Shown one piece after another: positions 1 to 7,861 of a stretch of 64,000 bases of DNA. The DNA is from Streptomyces sp. H27-H5 (GTDB lineage Bacteria > Actinomycetota > Actinomycetes > Streptomycetales > Streptomycetaceae): positions 1 through 64,000 of the forward strand of contig NZ_JAPNLK010000007.1 in the NCBI RefSeq assembly GCF_026627505.1, in the 5' to 3' direction. Each line of letters opens with the position of its first letter. Position 1 is the stretch's first letter. Below the pieces are notes generated by a model. The model was given only the letters and a program-made list of their open reading frames with translations. It was not told the origin of the DNA and did not search any database. The position numbers and the translations under genes were made by a program.

Positions 1-107
1 CGGTCGCCCTCAACCTGATCCGACTCCACGCCTGGTGGAACGGCCACCCCATCGACCGGACCAGAACCACCCACCTCGCCCGCCTCGAACTCGCCCTGAC
101 AGCCTGA
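1..107 (+). pseudogene. Transposase C-terminal fragment, probably IS1182-like
   Basis: The frame beginning at base 3 reads 34 residues (VALNLIRLHAWW...RLELALTA) to a TGA at 105-107. The pattern N-x-x-RL-x-AWW-x-G-x-P-x-x-RTRT...ARL resembles the C-terminus of IS1182-type DDE transposases, which I recall rather than searched. The rest lies left of the window. It stops six bases from the point where the neighbouring LysR reading frame ends, so the element end probably lies at about 108-115 and interrupts that gene. The family assignment is tentative. Confidence 0.55.
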
Positions 108-112
108 CCGAA

Positions 113-691
113 TTAACCATCAGGGTCGGCGAGGCGGTGGTCGTCCGGCACGACCAGGCGCAGCCGTTGCTCGTCGAGGCGGCGGGCCACCAGGTCGGGG
201 GCGTCGGGCAGCGGTGAGGTGAGGCAGAGGTCGAGTTCGCCGGCGCGCAGCCGCTCCAGCATGGCCTCGCCGTAGTTCTGGACGAGGGAGAAGCGGATGC
301 GCGGGTGGTCGGCGCGGAAGGCGCGGATCAGGCCGGGGACGGTCTCGGACCCCAGGGTGTGCAGGAAGCCGAAGGCGACCTTGCCGGCGGTGGGGTCGGC
401 GTCCTGTTGTACGGACTCGGCCGCGCGGGCGATCTCCGCGAGGGCGCCTTCGGCCGAGGCGAGGAAGGTGCGTCCGGCGGTGGTGAGGGCGACGGTACGG
501 CCCTTGCGGGCGAACAGCGTGACGCCCAGGTCCTGTTCGAGGCGGACCACGGCCCGGGACAGGGTGGACTGCGGCACGCCCAGTTCGTGGGCGGCGCGCG
601 TGACGTGCTCGTGCCGGGCCACGGCGACGAACCAGGTGAGGCGAGGGGCCAGCAGACGTGTCACCGCCATGTCTTCTTCGTAACGGTTCAT
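113..691 (-). pseudogene. LysR-family regulator truncated by the adjacent IS
   Basis: About 192 residues from the ATG at 691; an ATG at 697 is an alternative. A typical N-terminal winged helix is present (FVAVARHEHVTRAAHELG, then VPQSTLSRAVVRLEQDLG), followed by the first part of the substrate-binding domain (GKVAFGFLHTLGSETVPGLI). LysR proteins are normally about 290-310 residues. This one ends abruptly in LADPDG-stop at the junction with the transposase fragment, so roughly the last 100 residues are missing. An AGGGG lies 9 bases before ATG 691. It is divergent from the MFS gene, a usual LysR target arrangement. The truncated protein may bind DNA but should not sense its ligand normally. 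Confidence 0.8.
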
Positions 692-745
692 TGACATGCG
701 CCCCTGTGACCTGTGGTGATGCAGCAGTGGATCGATTATGGCGAA

Positions 746-758
746 TCCATGCATTGGA
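746..758. promoter_or_regulatory. Possible LysR operator in divergent promoter region
   Basis: TCCATGCATTGGA is a near-perfect inverted repeat between the LysR start (691) and the MFS start (790). Its position suits autoregulation and control of the exporter. This is inference from symmetry and position only. Confidence 0.35.
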
Positions 759-789
759 CGCATCAAAAACGCGGGCCTACGGTTTTGGC

Positions 790-2067
790 ATGCCTCCCGC
801 TCATACCGGGGCACCCGTCATCCCGGGTGCCTCCCCCTTGTCGTTTCCCGCACCGGAGCCCCACTCCCCCGGCCGCCCCGGCTACCGCCGGATGAGCCTC
901 GCGCTCTTCGCCGCCGGGCTCGCCACCTTCGCCCTCCTCTACTCCACCCAGGCGCTGCTGCCCGCGGTCTCCGCCGGTTTCGGCGTGACGGCGGGGCAGG
1001 CCAGTTGGACGGTGTCCGCGGCCACCGGCGCGCTCGCGCTGTTCGTCCTGCCGCTCAGCGCGCTGTCCGAGCGGTTCGGGCGGACCCGGATGATGACCTG
1101 GTCGATGGTGATCGCCGTCGCTCTCGGGCTCCTCGTCCCCTTCGCACCGAACCTGGAGTGGCTGATCGTGCTCCGCGCGGTGCAGGGCGCGGCGATCGCC
1201 GGCATCCCGGCCTCCGCGATGGCGTACCTGGCCGAGGAGGTCCGGCCGAAGGCGCTGGTCGGGGCGATCGGCCTGTTCGTCGCGGGCAACTCCATCGGCG
1301 GCATGAGCGGGCGCATCGTCACCGGATGGGCGGCGCAGGCGTGGGGCTGGCGGGCCGGTCTGCTGACCGTCGGGCTGATGTCGCTGGCCTGCGCGGTGGC
1401 GTTCCTGGTGCTGCTGCCCCGGGCCCGGTTCTTCCGGCCGGCCTCGCTGAACCCGCGCGCCATGGGCCGCACGGTCGCCGGTCACCTGCGGGATCCGCTG
1501 CTGCTGCGGCTGTACGGGATCGGCGCGCTGTTCATGACCGTCTTCGGGGCGGTGTACACGGTCGTCGGGTTCCGCCTGGTCGACGAGTTCTCGCTCGGAC
1601 AGGGCGTCGTCGGCTCGGTCTTCCTGGTGTACCTGGTCGGCACGGTCTCCTCCGCGGCCGCCGGTCGGCTGGTGGCGCGGGCCGGGCGGCGCGGCGCGCT
1701 GTACCTGGCCGTGACCACGACGGCGCTGGGGCTGCTGCTGTCGCTGGCGGACTCGCTCGCCGCGATCCTGGCCGGGCTGGTGCTGATCACCGCGGGCTTC
1801 TTCGCGGGGCACGCGGTGGCCTCGGCGGCGGTGAGCCGGACGGCGAAGACGGGCCGGGCGCAGGCCTCGGCGCTCTACCAGTCCGCGTACTACCTGGGCT
1901 CCAGCGCGGGCGGCACCCTGGGCGCGCTCGCCTACCACGCCTCGGGTTGGGCGGCGACGGTCGGGATCGCGCTGCTGGCGGTGCTGGGCGTCGTGTCGAT
2001 CACCCTGTACGGGTCGCACGCGGCCCGCTCCGAGCGTCGGCCGATGGCCGCGGCGGTGGCGCGGTGA
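790..2067 (+). CDS. MFS transporter, YnfM-like drug/solute exporter
   Basis: About 425 residues from ATG 790 (MPPAHTGAPVIPGAS). Twelve hydrophobic segments follow a roughly 30-residue polar leader, and MSLALFAAGLATFALL opens the first helix. The MFS loop 2-3 motif appears as LSERFGRTRMMTW. The protein is expected in the cytoplasmic membrane as a proton-coupled exporter; the substrate cannot be read from sequence. No clear Shine-Dalgarno sequence precedes 790, so a short or absent leader is possible. The frame is open upstream to 658, but that stretch overlaps the divergent LysR start and is unlikely to be coding. Regulation by the neighbouring, now truncated, LysR protein is plausible. Confidence 0.85.
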   Translation: MPPAHTGAPVIPGASPLSFPAPEPHSPGRPGYRRMSLALFAAGLATFALLYSTQALLPAVSAGFGVTAGQASWTVSAATGALALFVLPLSALSERFGRTRMMTWSMVIAVALGLLVPFAPNLEWLIVLRAVQGAAIAGIPASAMAYLAEEVRPKALVGAIGLFVAGNSIGGMSGRIVTGWAAQAWGWRAGLLTVGLMSLACAVAFLVLLPRARFFRPASLNPRAMGRTVAGHLRDPLLLRLYGIGALFMTVFGAVYTVVGFRLVDEFSLGQGVVGSVFLVYLVGTVSSAAAGRLVARAGRRGALYLAVTTTALGLLLSLADSLAAILAGLVLITAGFFAGHAVASAAVSRTAKTGRAQASALYQSAYYLGSSAGGTLGALAYHASGWAATVGIALLAVLGVVSITLYGSHAARSERRPMAAAVAR

Positions 2068-2215
2068 CGCGTACCCGTTGAGGGAGCGGTGGCGGGGACG
2101 TGCCCGAGGGCGCGTCCCCGTCGGCGTGTCCGGGCTGGTCAGGGCGCTGCGCAGGCGATTGTCAGACCCCTCCGGTAGCTTCCGGGGTATCGGACCGACC
2201 AGGGGGATCGACGCC

Positions 2216-3214
2216 ATGAGTGACCTTGCGACCAGCCCGGAGCTGGATGCGGCCATGGACCGCTACCGGGTCGAACTGACCGGCTACTGCTACCGCATGC
2301 TCGGCTCCTCCTTCGACGCCGAGGACGCGGTGCAGGACACGTACATCCGTGCCTGGCGGGCCCACGAGAAGTTCGAGGGCCGCTCCTCGCTGCGCTCCTG
2401 GCTGTACCGGATCGCGACCAACGTCTGCCTGGACCTGCTGAACGCGGGGAACAAGCGGGCCCGCCCGATGGACCTCAGTGCCCCACAGCACCAGGCCTCC
2501 GCCGTGCTGAACGAGCGGCCCGAGGTGACGTGGTTGGAGCCGGTCCCCGACGGGCGGGTGCTGCCGCAGACCGCCGACCCGGCGGAGATGGCGCTGGCCA
2601 AGGAGTCGGTCCGGCTGGCGTTCGTGGCGGCGCTCCAGCACCTGCCGGCGAAGCAGCGGGCCGTGCTGATCCTGCGCGAGGTACTGGCCTGGAAGGCCGA
2701 CGAGGTCGCCACCCTCCTGGAGACCACGGTGGCCTCGGTGAACAGCGCGCTCCAGCGGGCGCGGGCGACGCTCGCCGGTCAGGGGATCCGGGAGAGCGAC
2801 CCGGCGGACCCGTTGGACGCGGACCAGGCGAGACTGCTGGAGCAGTACCTGAGCGCCTTCGAGGCGTATGACATCACCCGCCTCACCACCCTCCTGCACG
2901 AGGACGCCGTGCTGTCGATGCCGCCGTTCGACCTCTGGCTCCGCGGCCACGAGGACATCGCGGCCTGGCACCTGAACCAGGGCATCGGCTGCAAGGGCTC
3001 CCGGCTGATCGCGACCACGGCGAACGGCATGCCGGCCTTCGGCCAGTACCGGCCGCGCGAGGACGGACGTCCGGGGCACGAGCCGTGGGCGCTCCAGGTG
3101 CTGGAGATCTCAGACGGGAAGATCGTCGGGCTCAACGCCTTCCTGGACACCGCCCGGTGGTTCCCGCTCTTCGGGCTCCCCCAGCAACTCGACGAGACCG
3201 ACGAGGGCCAGTAG
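2216..3214 (+). CDS. ECF sigma-70 factor with SnoaL-like C-terminal domain (SigG/TIGR02960 type)
   Basis: 332 residues from ATG 2216, preceded by AGGGGGA. Region 2 spans about residues 10-85 (LTGYCYRMLGSSFDAEDAVQDTYI). Region 4 follows at about 140-195 (LPAKQRAVLILREVLAWKADEVATLL with its helix-turn-helix). The C-terminal 120 residues form an NTF2/SnoaL-like domain (LLEQYLSAFEAYDITRLTTLL...). In such ECF families this tail replaces a separate anti-sigma factor and modulates activity. The last 105 bases overlap the antisense STAS-like gene. The target promoters are unknown. Confidence 0.88.
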   Translation: MSDLATSPELDAAMDRYRVELTGYCYRMLGSSFDAEDAVQDTYIRAWRAHEKFEGRSSLRSWLYRIATNVCLDLLNAGNKRARPMDLSAPQHQASAVLNERPEVTWLEPVPDGRVLPQTADPAEMALAKESVRLAFVAALQHLPAKQRAVLILREVLAWKADEVATLLETTVASVNSALQRARATLAGQGIRESDPADPLDADQARLLEQYLSAFEAYDITRLTTLLHEDAVLSMPPFDLWLRGHEDIAAWHLNQGIGCKGSRLIATTANGMPAFGQYRPREDGRPGHEPWALQVLEISDGKIVGLNAFLDTARWFPLFGLPQQLDETDEGQ

Positions 3215-3460
3215 CACGCGCAGGGAGGGTCCGGCGCCGGTGAGCCGGAGCCGGACGCCGGCCCGGCGGGCCGCGAGGGCCAGTCGGGCCACCGCGTCCA
3301 CGACGCCGAGGCCGGGCCGGGTCAGCGCGCTGACGTCGCACGCCACCTCGCGGGGGCCGTCCCGGGCGAGCCGGCCGATGCGTTCGCAGAGCGCGGCGAC
3401 ATCCCGGGGCAGCGGAGCGGGCCCGGGGACGGTCAGGGATTCGGATTCCGTCGTGTCCAC
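3110..3460 (-). CDS. STAS-domain-like protein, antisense-overlapping the sigma gene
   Basis: 116 residues. The core (LPRDVAALCERIGRLARDGPREVACDVSAL, then GVVDAVARLALAARRAGVRLRLTGAGP) has the alternating strand/helix pattern of STAS domains: a variable strand, a 'D-s-l' strand end where anti-sigma antagonists carry their phosphorylatable Ser/Thr, and a Gly-rich turn. The last 35 residues are encoded opposite the 3' end of the sigma gene. A role as an anti-sigma antagonist is inferred from fold and neighbour only. The quoted strings are fragments of longer segments. Confidence 0.6.
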   Translation of the reverse strand: MDTTESESLTVPGPAPLPRDVAALCERIGRLARDGPREVACDVSALTRPGLGVVDAVARLALAARRAGVRLRLTGAGPSLRVLLALVGLVELLGEPEEREPPGGVQEGVEPDDLPV

Positions 3461-3500
3461 ACCAGGGTGGACCTCCGGGGGGACCCGAACTCATCGGTCC

Positions 3501-3546
3501 CGGATCCCGATCCACATCCCGATCCCGATCCCGGTCTCGATCCCGG
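3501..3546. repeat. Degenerate CCGATC tandem repeat
   Basis: About seven imperfect copies of a CGATCC/CGATCCCG hexamer run in a row between the STAS-like gene and the deoA terminator. No gene is assigned here. It may be simple polymerase slippage. Confidence 0.6.
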
Positions 3547-3626
3547 CGTGCCCCGGCGGTGGCCCCGACCCCGCGTGACGCCGGCTCCGACCCAGACCCC
3601 GGCCCCGGTCCCTGTCCCGGTACGAC

Positions 3627-3660
3627 GAACGGGACCGGTGGGGGTCCACCGGTCCCGTTC
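3627..3660 (-). terminator. Intrinsic terminator of deoA
   Basis: A perfect 15-base-pair stem (GAACGGGACCGGTGG and its complement) with a 4-base loop lies 20 bases past the deoA stop. No U-tract is needed in many actinobacterial terminators. Confidence 0.8.
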
Positions 3661-3679
3661 ACCCGAAGGCGGCCGCTGG

Positions 3680-4957
3680 TCAGGCGATGCGGTCCAGGAC
3701 GATCGGCGTGGCGGTGAACGGGGTTCCCGCCGCGGCGATGTCGAAGGTGCCGTCCAGCGCGGACAGCGCGTAGTCGAACTTCTCCGGGGTGTCGGTGTGC
3801 AGGGTCATCAGCGGCTGGCCCGCCACCACGGTGTCACCCGGCTTGGCGTGCATTTCGATGCCCGCGCCGGCCTGCACCGGGTCCTCCTTGCGCGCGCGGC
3901 CGGCGCCCAGGCGCCAGGCGCCGACGCCCACGCCGTAGGCGTCCAGGCGGGTCAGCACGCCGGACTCGGGGGCGGTGACCACGTGCTGCTCGCGGGCCAC
4001 CGGCAGGGCCGCGTCCGGGTCGCCGCCCTGGGCGGAGATCATCCGGCGCCAGACGTCCATCGCGGAGCCGTCGGCCAGGGCCTTCTCCGGGTCGGCGTCC
4101 TTGATGCCCGCCGCGTCCAGCATCTCGCGGGCCAGGGCCAGGGTCAGCTCGACCACGTCGGAGGGGCCGCCGCCGGCGAGGACCTCGACGGACTCGCGGA
4201 TCTCCAGCGCGTTGCCGGCGGTCAGACCGAGCGGGGTGGACATGTCGGTGAGCAGGGCGATGGTCTTGACGCCGCTGTCGGTGCCGAGGGCGACCATCGT
4301 CGAGGCGAGCTCGCGCGCGTCCTCGATGTTCTTCATGAAGGCGCCGCTGCCGACCTTGACGTCCAGGACCAGGGAGCCGGTGCCCTCGGCGATCTTCTTC
4401 GACATGATCGAGGAGGCGATGAGCGGGATGGCCTCGACGGTGCCGGTGACGTCGCGCAGCGCGTACAGCTTCTTGTCGGCCGGGGCCAAGCCGTCGCCCG
4501 CCGCGCAGATGACGGCGCCGGTGGTGTCGAGGACGTGCAGCATCTCCTCGTTGGAGAGCAGGGCGCGCCAGCCGGGGATGGACTCCAGCTTGTCCAGGGT
4601 GCCGCCGGTGTGGCCGAGGCCGCGGCCGGAGAGCTGCGGGACGGCCGCGCCGCAGGCGGCGACGAGCGGGGCGAGCGGGAGGGTGATCTTGTCGCCGACG
4701 CCGCCGGTGGAGTGCTTGTCGGCGGTGGGGCGGGAGAGGGAATCGAAGTTCATCCGCTCGCCGGAGGCGATCATCGCGGCGGTCCAGCGGGCGATCTCGC
4801 CGCGGTTCATGCCGTTGAGCAGGATGGCCATCGCCAGCGAGGACATCTGCTCGTCGGCGACCACGCCGCGCGTGTACGCGTCGATGACCCAGTCGATCTG
4901 CTCGGGGCTGAGTTCGCCGCGGTCGCGCTTGGTGCGGATGACGGAGATGACGTCCAT
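3680..4957 (-). CDS. deoA: Thymidine phosphorylase
   Basis: 425 residues, full length for the family. It carries the signature STGGVGDK (substrate/phosphate site), the ISGRGLGHTGGTLDKLES-type loop (read here as LSGRGLGHTGGTLDKLES) and the C-terminal pyrimidine nucleoside phosphorylase domain. The enzyme converts thymidine plus phosphate to thymine and deoxyribose-1-phosphate in the cytoplasm. It is separated from cdd by a terminator and has its own promoter region with one copy of the locus palindrome at 4996-5011. It therefore appears to be a separate transcript within the nucleoside salvage regulon. Confidence 0.96.
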   Translation of the reverse strand: MDVISVIRTKRDRGELSPEQIDWVIDAYTRGVVADEQMSSLAMAILLNGMNRGEIARWTAAMIASGERMNFDSLSRPTADKHSTGGVGDKITLPLAPLVAACGAAVPQLSGRGLGHTGGTLDKLESIPGWRALLSNEEMLHVLDTTGAVICAAGDGLAPADKKLYALRDVTGTVEAIPLIASSIMSKKIAEGTGSLVLDVKVGSGAFMKNIEDARELASTMVALGTDSGVKTIALLTDMSTPLGLTAGNALEIRESVEVLAGGGPSDVVELTLALAREMLDAAGIKDADPEKALADGSAMDVWRRMISAQGGDPDAALPVAREQHVVTAPESGVLTRLDAYGVGVGAWRLGAGRARKEDPVQAGAGIEMHAKPGDTVVAGQPLMTLHTDTPEKFDYALSALDGTFDIAAAGTPFTATPIVLDRIA

Positions 4958-4995
4958 GAGGGTGACTTCCTTCCGGCGGTGCGTACGTTCGAAAA

Positions 4996-5011
4996 CTCTA
5001 CGCGCATAGAG
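4996..5011. promoter_or_regulatory. Shared nucleoside-regulon operator, copy A (deoA)
   Basis: CTCTACGCGCATAGAG is a 16-base palindrome with one mismatch, 39 bases upstream of the deoA start. It matches copies at 9605-9616 and 10870-10881. Confidence 0.65.
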
Positions 5012-5043
5012 ACATGCGGGGTGGCATGGAGGGGTGAAGGGGA

Positions 5044-5075
5044 ACGGCCCTTCCGCCCGCGGGCGGAAGGGCCGT
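5044..5075 (-). terminator. Terminator downstream of cdd
   Basis: A perfect 16-base-pair inverted repeat (ACGGCCCTTCCGCCCG with its complement) begins 13 bases after the cdd stop. It ends the BMP-ABC-cdd transcript before deoA. Confidence 0.85.
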
Positions 5076-5088
5076 CACAGGGATGCGG

Positions 5089-5487
5089 CTATCTGAGGTG
5101 GTCGGGCCCGAAGGCCTGCGGGAGCATCGCGGAGAGCGGCAGGATGCCCTCCGGCGTCTCCACCTGGAGTTCGGGGCCGCCGAACTCGAACAGCAGCTGG
5201 CGACAGCGGCCGCACGGGACCAGGATGTCGCCCTTGCCGTCCACGCACGTGAAGTGCGTCAGCCGGCCGCCGCCCGTGGCCTGGAGGGAGGACACCAGCC
5301 CGCACTCGGCGCACAGGCCGAGGCCGTAGCTGGCGTTCTCCACGTTGCAGCCGACGATGGTGCGGCCGTCGTCGACCAGCGCCGCCACCCCGACCGGGAA
5401 GCCCGAGTAGGGGGCGTACGCCCGGGACATCGCGTCCCGGGCCGCCTTGCGCAGGCCGTCCCAGTCGGGGGCGTCGGCCGTCGTCAC
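5089..5487 (-). CDS. cdd: Cytidine deaminase
   Basis: 132 residues, typical for the small tetrameric class. Zinc-site motifs are CAECGL (Cys and the catalytic Glu) and PCGRCRQ (two Cys ligands). The N-terminal YAPYSGFPVG and VENASYG are family hallmarks. It deaminates cytidine and deoxycytidine to uridine and deoxyuridine. The start overlaps the stop of the upstream permease by 4 bases (ATGA), so it is co-translated with the transporter that imports its substrate. Confidence 0.96.
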   Translation of the reverse strand: MTTADAPDWDGLRKAARDAMSRAYAPYSGFPVGVAALVDDGRTIVGCNVENASYGLGLCAECGLVSSLQATGGGRLTHFTCVDGKGDILVPCGRCRQLLFEFGGPELQVETPEGILPLSAMLPQAFGPDHLR

Positions 5488-6749
5488 TTGCCCTGACCCT
5501 TGCGGTACGGCATGCCGTCGGCCTTGGGCATCCTCAGGCGCTGCGCGGAGAGCGCGAGCACCAGCAGGGTGGTGACGTACGGGGCGGCGTCCACGAACTG
5601 GCTCGGGACCGAGTCGGTCACGGCGTACCAGAGGAAGATCAGCACGGCGAAGACCGCGGAGACGGCCGCCGGGACGTACTTCTTCTTGTAGCCCTGCCAG
5701 AGCGCGGCGAGCAGGAGCACGATCGCGACGAGCAGCAGCAGCGCGTGGACGTTCTCGGCGCCACCGCGCAGCTTGAGGCTGTCGATGAAGCCGAACAGGC
5801 CCGCGCCGAGCGCCATCCCGCCGGGCATCCAGTTACCGAAGATCATCGCGGCGAGACCGATGTAACCGCGGCCGCCGGTCTGCCCCTCCTGGTAGATCGA
5901 GCTGGCGACGATCGACAGGAACGCGCCGCCGAGGCCGGCCAGGCTGCCCGAGACGATCACGGCGATGTACTTGTACTTGTACACGTTGACGCCGAGGGAC
6001 TCGGCGGCCACCGGGTTCTCGCCGCAGGACCGCAGCCGCAGGCCGAAGGTGGTGCGCCACAGCACCCACCAGGTGCCCGGGATCAGCAGCAGCGCGACGA
6101 CGGTCAGCAGCGAAAGCTCGGTGACCAGACCGCCGATGACGCCGGCCAGGTCCGAGATGAAGAACCAGTGCTTGCCCTGGAGGTCGGACATCCAGTCGGA
6201 CAACCCCGGCACGGTGATCTTGTAGATCGGTTCGATCGACGGGGACTGCTTGGAGGAGCCGCCCGGCGCGTCCGCGAACGTGAAGTTCGACAGGTACTGG
6301 GTGAAGCCCAGGGCGAGGATGTTCACGGCCACACCGGAGACGATGTGGTTGACGTTGAAGGTGATCGTGATGATCGCGTGCAGCAGGCCGCCGATGGCGC
6401 CACCGATGATGCCGGCCATCACGCCGGTCCAGGGGCCCCACTGGTAACCGGCCCAGGCACCGAACCAGGTGCCGAGGATCATCATGCCTTCGAGGCCGAT
6501 GTTGACGACGCCCGCGCGTTCGGCCCACAGACCGCCGAGACCGGCGAGGCCGATCGGCACGGCGAGGGACAGGGCGCCCGACACCTGACCGACCGAGGTC
6601 AGGTCGTTGGCACCGCTGATGACGCGGACCAGCGAGATCAGCGCGAGGCCACCCGCGATGATCAGCATGATCCAGGGCAGGCTGAGCTTCTGGCGGCCGC
6701 CGGACTTCTTCGGGGCGGCGGCCGTCGCGGAAACGGTGCTGGTGCTCAC
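5484..6749 (-). CDS. Nucleoside ABC transporter permease (YufQ/NupQ-like)
   Basis: 421 residues, about nine to ten membrane segments, with the BPD_transp_2 core (GLAGLGGLWAERAGVVNIGLEG; fragments of the conserved start). The N-terminal 30 residues are polar and cytoplasmic. Overlaps of 4 bases with both cdd and the second permease indicate a single operon. The pair forms the membrane channel of a BMP-type purine/pyrimidine nucleoside importer. Confidence 0.92.
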   Translation of the reverse strand: MSTSTVSATAAAPKKSGGRQKLSLPWIMLIIAGGLALISLVRVISGANDLTSVGQVSGALSLAVPIGLAGLGGLWAERAGVVNIGLEGMMILGTWFGAWAGYQWGPWTGVMAGIIGGAIGGLLHAIITITFNVNHIVSGVAVNILALGFTQYLSNFTFADAPGGSSKQSPSIEPIYKITVPGLSDWMSDLQGKHWFFISDLAGVIGGLVTELSLLTVVALLLIPGTWWVLWRTTFGLRLRSCGENPVAAESLGVNVYKYKYIAVIVSGSLAGLGGAFLSIVASSIYQEGQTGGRGYIGLAAMIFGNWMPGGMALGAGLFGFIDSLKLRGGAENVHALLLLVAIVLLLAALWQGYKKKYVPAAVSAVFAVLIFLWYAVTDSVPSQFVDAAPYVTTLLVLALSAQRLRMPKADGMPYRKGQGK

Positions 6750-7861
6750 GCCGCGACCTCCTTGTCGGTCTTGATGGCGTGGCCCGCGGCCAGTTCCTCG
6801 CCGACCTTCTGCTGCTGGCGGCGGATGCCGTAACGGCGGACGAGCTCGTACGAGACGACGACCGCGATCACGATGAGGCCCTTCATGATCGTGCCGATCT
6901 CCTTCGCGTACCCGGCCGTGTCGAGCGAGGCCGAGGCCTTGTCGATGAAGGCCATCAGGAACGCGGCGAGGAGGATGCCGACCGGGCTGTTGCGGCCGAG
7001 CAGCGCGATGGTGATGCCCGTGAAGCCGACACCGACCGGGAAGGAGAGGTTGTACGTGTGGGTCTCGCCCAGCAGCTGCGGCATGCCGGACAGGCCGGCG
7101 ACGGCGCCCGAGATCAGCATCGAGGTGATGATCATCTTCTTGGCGTCCACGCCGGACGCCTGGGCGGCGGACTCGCTGGCGCCGGTGGCGCGCAGGTCGA
7201 AGCCGAAGCGGGTGCGGTTGAGCACGAACCAGTAGACGATGCCGAGGGCGAAGGCCACGAAGGTGAAGCCGTAGATCTCCAGGCCGTCACCGATGGACAG
7301 CGCCGGGAACCAGCCGGACTCGGCGATGTCGCCCGTGGTCAGGTCGTTGGAGCCCTCCGGCTGGATGCCGAGGTTCTTCGGCAGGATCAGCCAGGCGATC
7401 AGGCTGGTCGCGATGGCGTTCAGCATGATCGTGGAGACGACCTCGCTGACCCCGCGCTTGGCCTTCAGGACACCCGCGATGCCGGCCCAGAAGGCACCGG
7501 TCAGCATGGCGACGACCACGATCAGCAGGATGTGCAGCGGACCCGGCAGGGTGACGGCGGTGCCGACCACGGCCGAGATCATCGCGGCGAGGCGGTACTG
7601 GCCGTCGACGCCGATGTTGAAGAGGTTCATCCGGAAGCCGATGGCCACGGCCAAGGCCGCCAGGTAGTACGTACCGGCCTGGTTCACGATGAGGACCTGC
7701 ACGTCCTCATAGGAGGCGTTCTCGACCATGAGTCGCATGGGCTCGATCGGGTCCACGCCCGTCGCGGCCAGCACGACCATGGTCAGCAGGAAGGCGCTGA
7801 CCAGCGCGAGCGCGGGGCCGGCGAAGCCGAGGAGCAGCCGGTCCTTGTCGAATTTCTTCAT
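6746..7861 (-). CDS. Nucleoside ABC transporter permease (YufP/NupP-like)
   Basis: 371 residues from ATG 7861 (MKKFDKDRLLLGFAGPALAL). Hydrophobic helices and the motif FRMNLFNIGVDGQYRLAAM place it in the BMP-system permease family. The start overlaps the ATPase stop by 4 bases. The same frame stays open upstream to 8386 inside the ATPase gene, but that part is a shadow. It is expected to dimerise with the 5484-6749 permease. Confidence 0.92.
   Translation of the reverse strand: MKKFDKDRLLLGFAGPALALVSAFLLTMVVLAATGVDPIEPMRLMVENASYEDVQVLIVNQAGTYYLAALAVAIGFRMNLFNIGVDGQYRLAAMISAVVGTAVTLPGPLHILLIVVVAMLTGAFWAGIAGVLKAKRGVSEVVSTIMLNAIATSLIAWLILPKNLGIQPEGSNDLTTGDIAESGWFPALSIGDGLEIYGFTFVAFALGIVYWFVLNRTRFGFDLRATGASESAAQASGVDAKKMIITSMLISGAVAGLSGMPQLLGETHTYNLSFPVGVGFTGITIALLGRNSPVGILLAAFLMAFIDKASASLDTAGYAKEIGTIMKGLIVIAVVVSYELVRRYGIRRQQQKVGEELAAGHAIKTDKEVAA

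Noticed and set aside
3467..5329. Long plus-strand frame of 620 codons opposite deoA and cdd
   Set aside because: An antisense shadow caused by high GC; deoA and cdd on the other strand have clear catalytic motifs.
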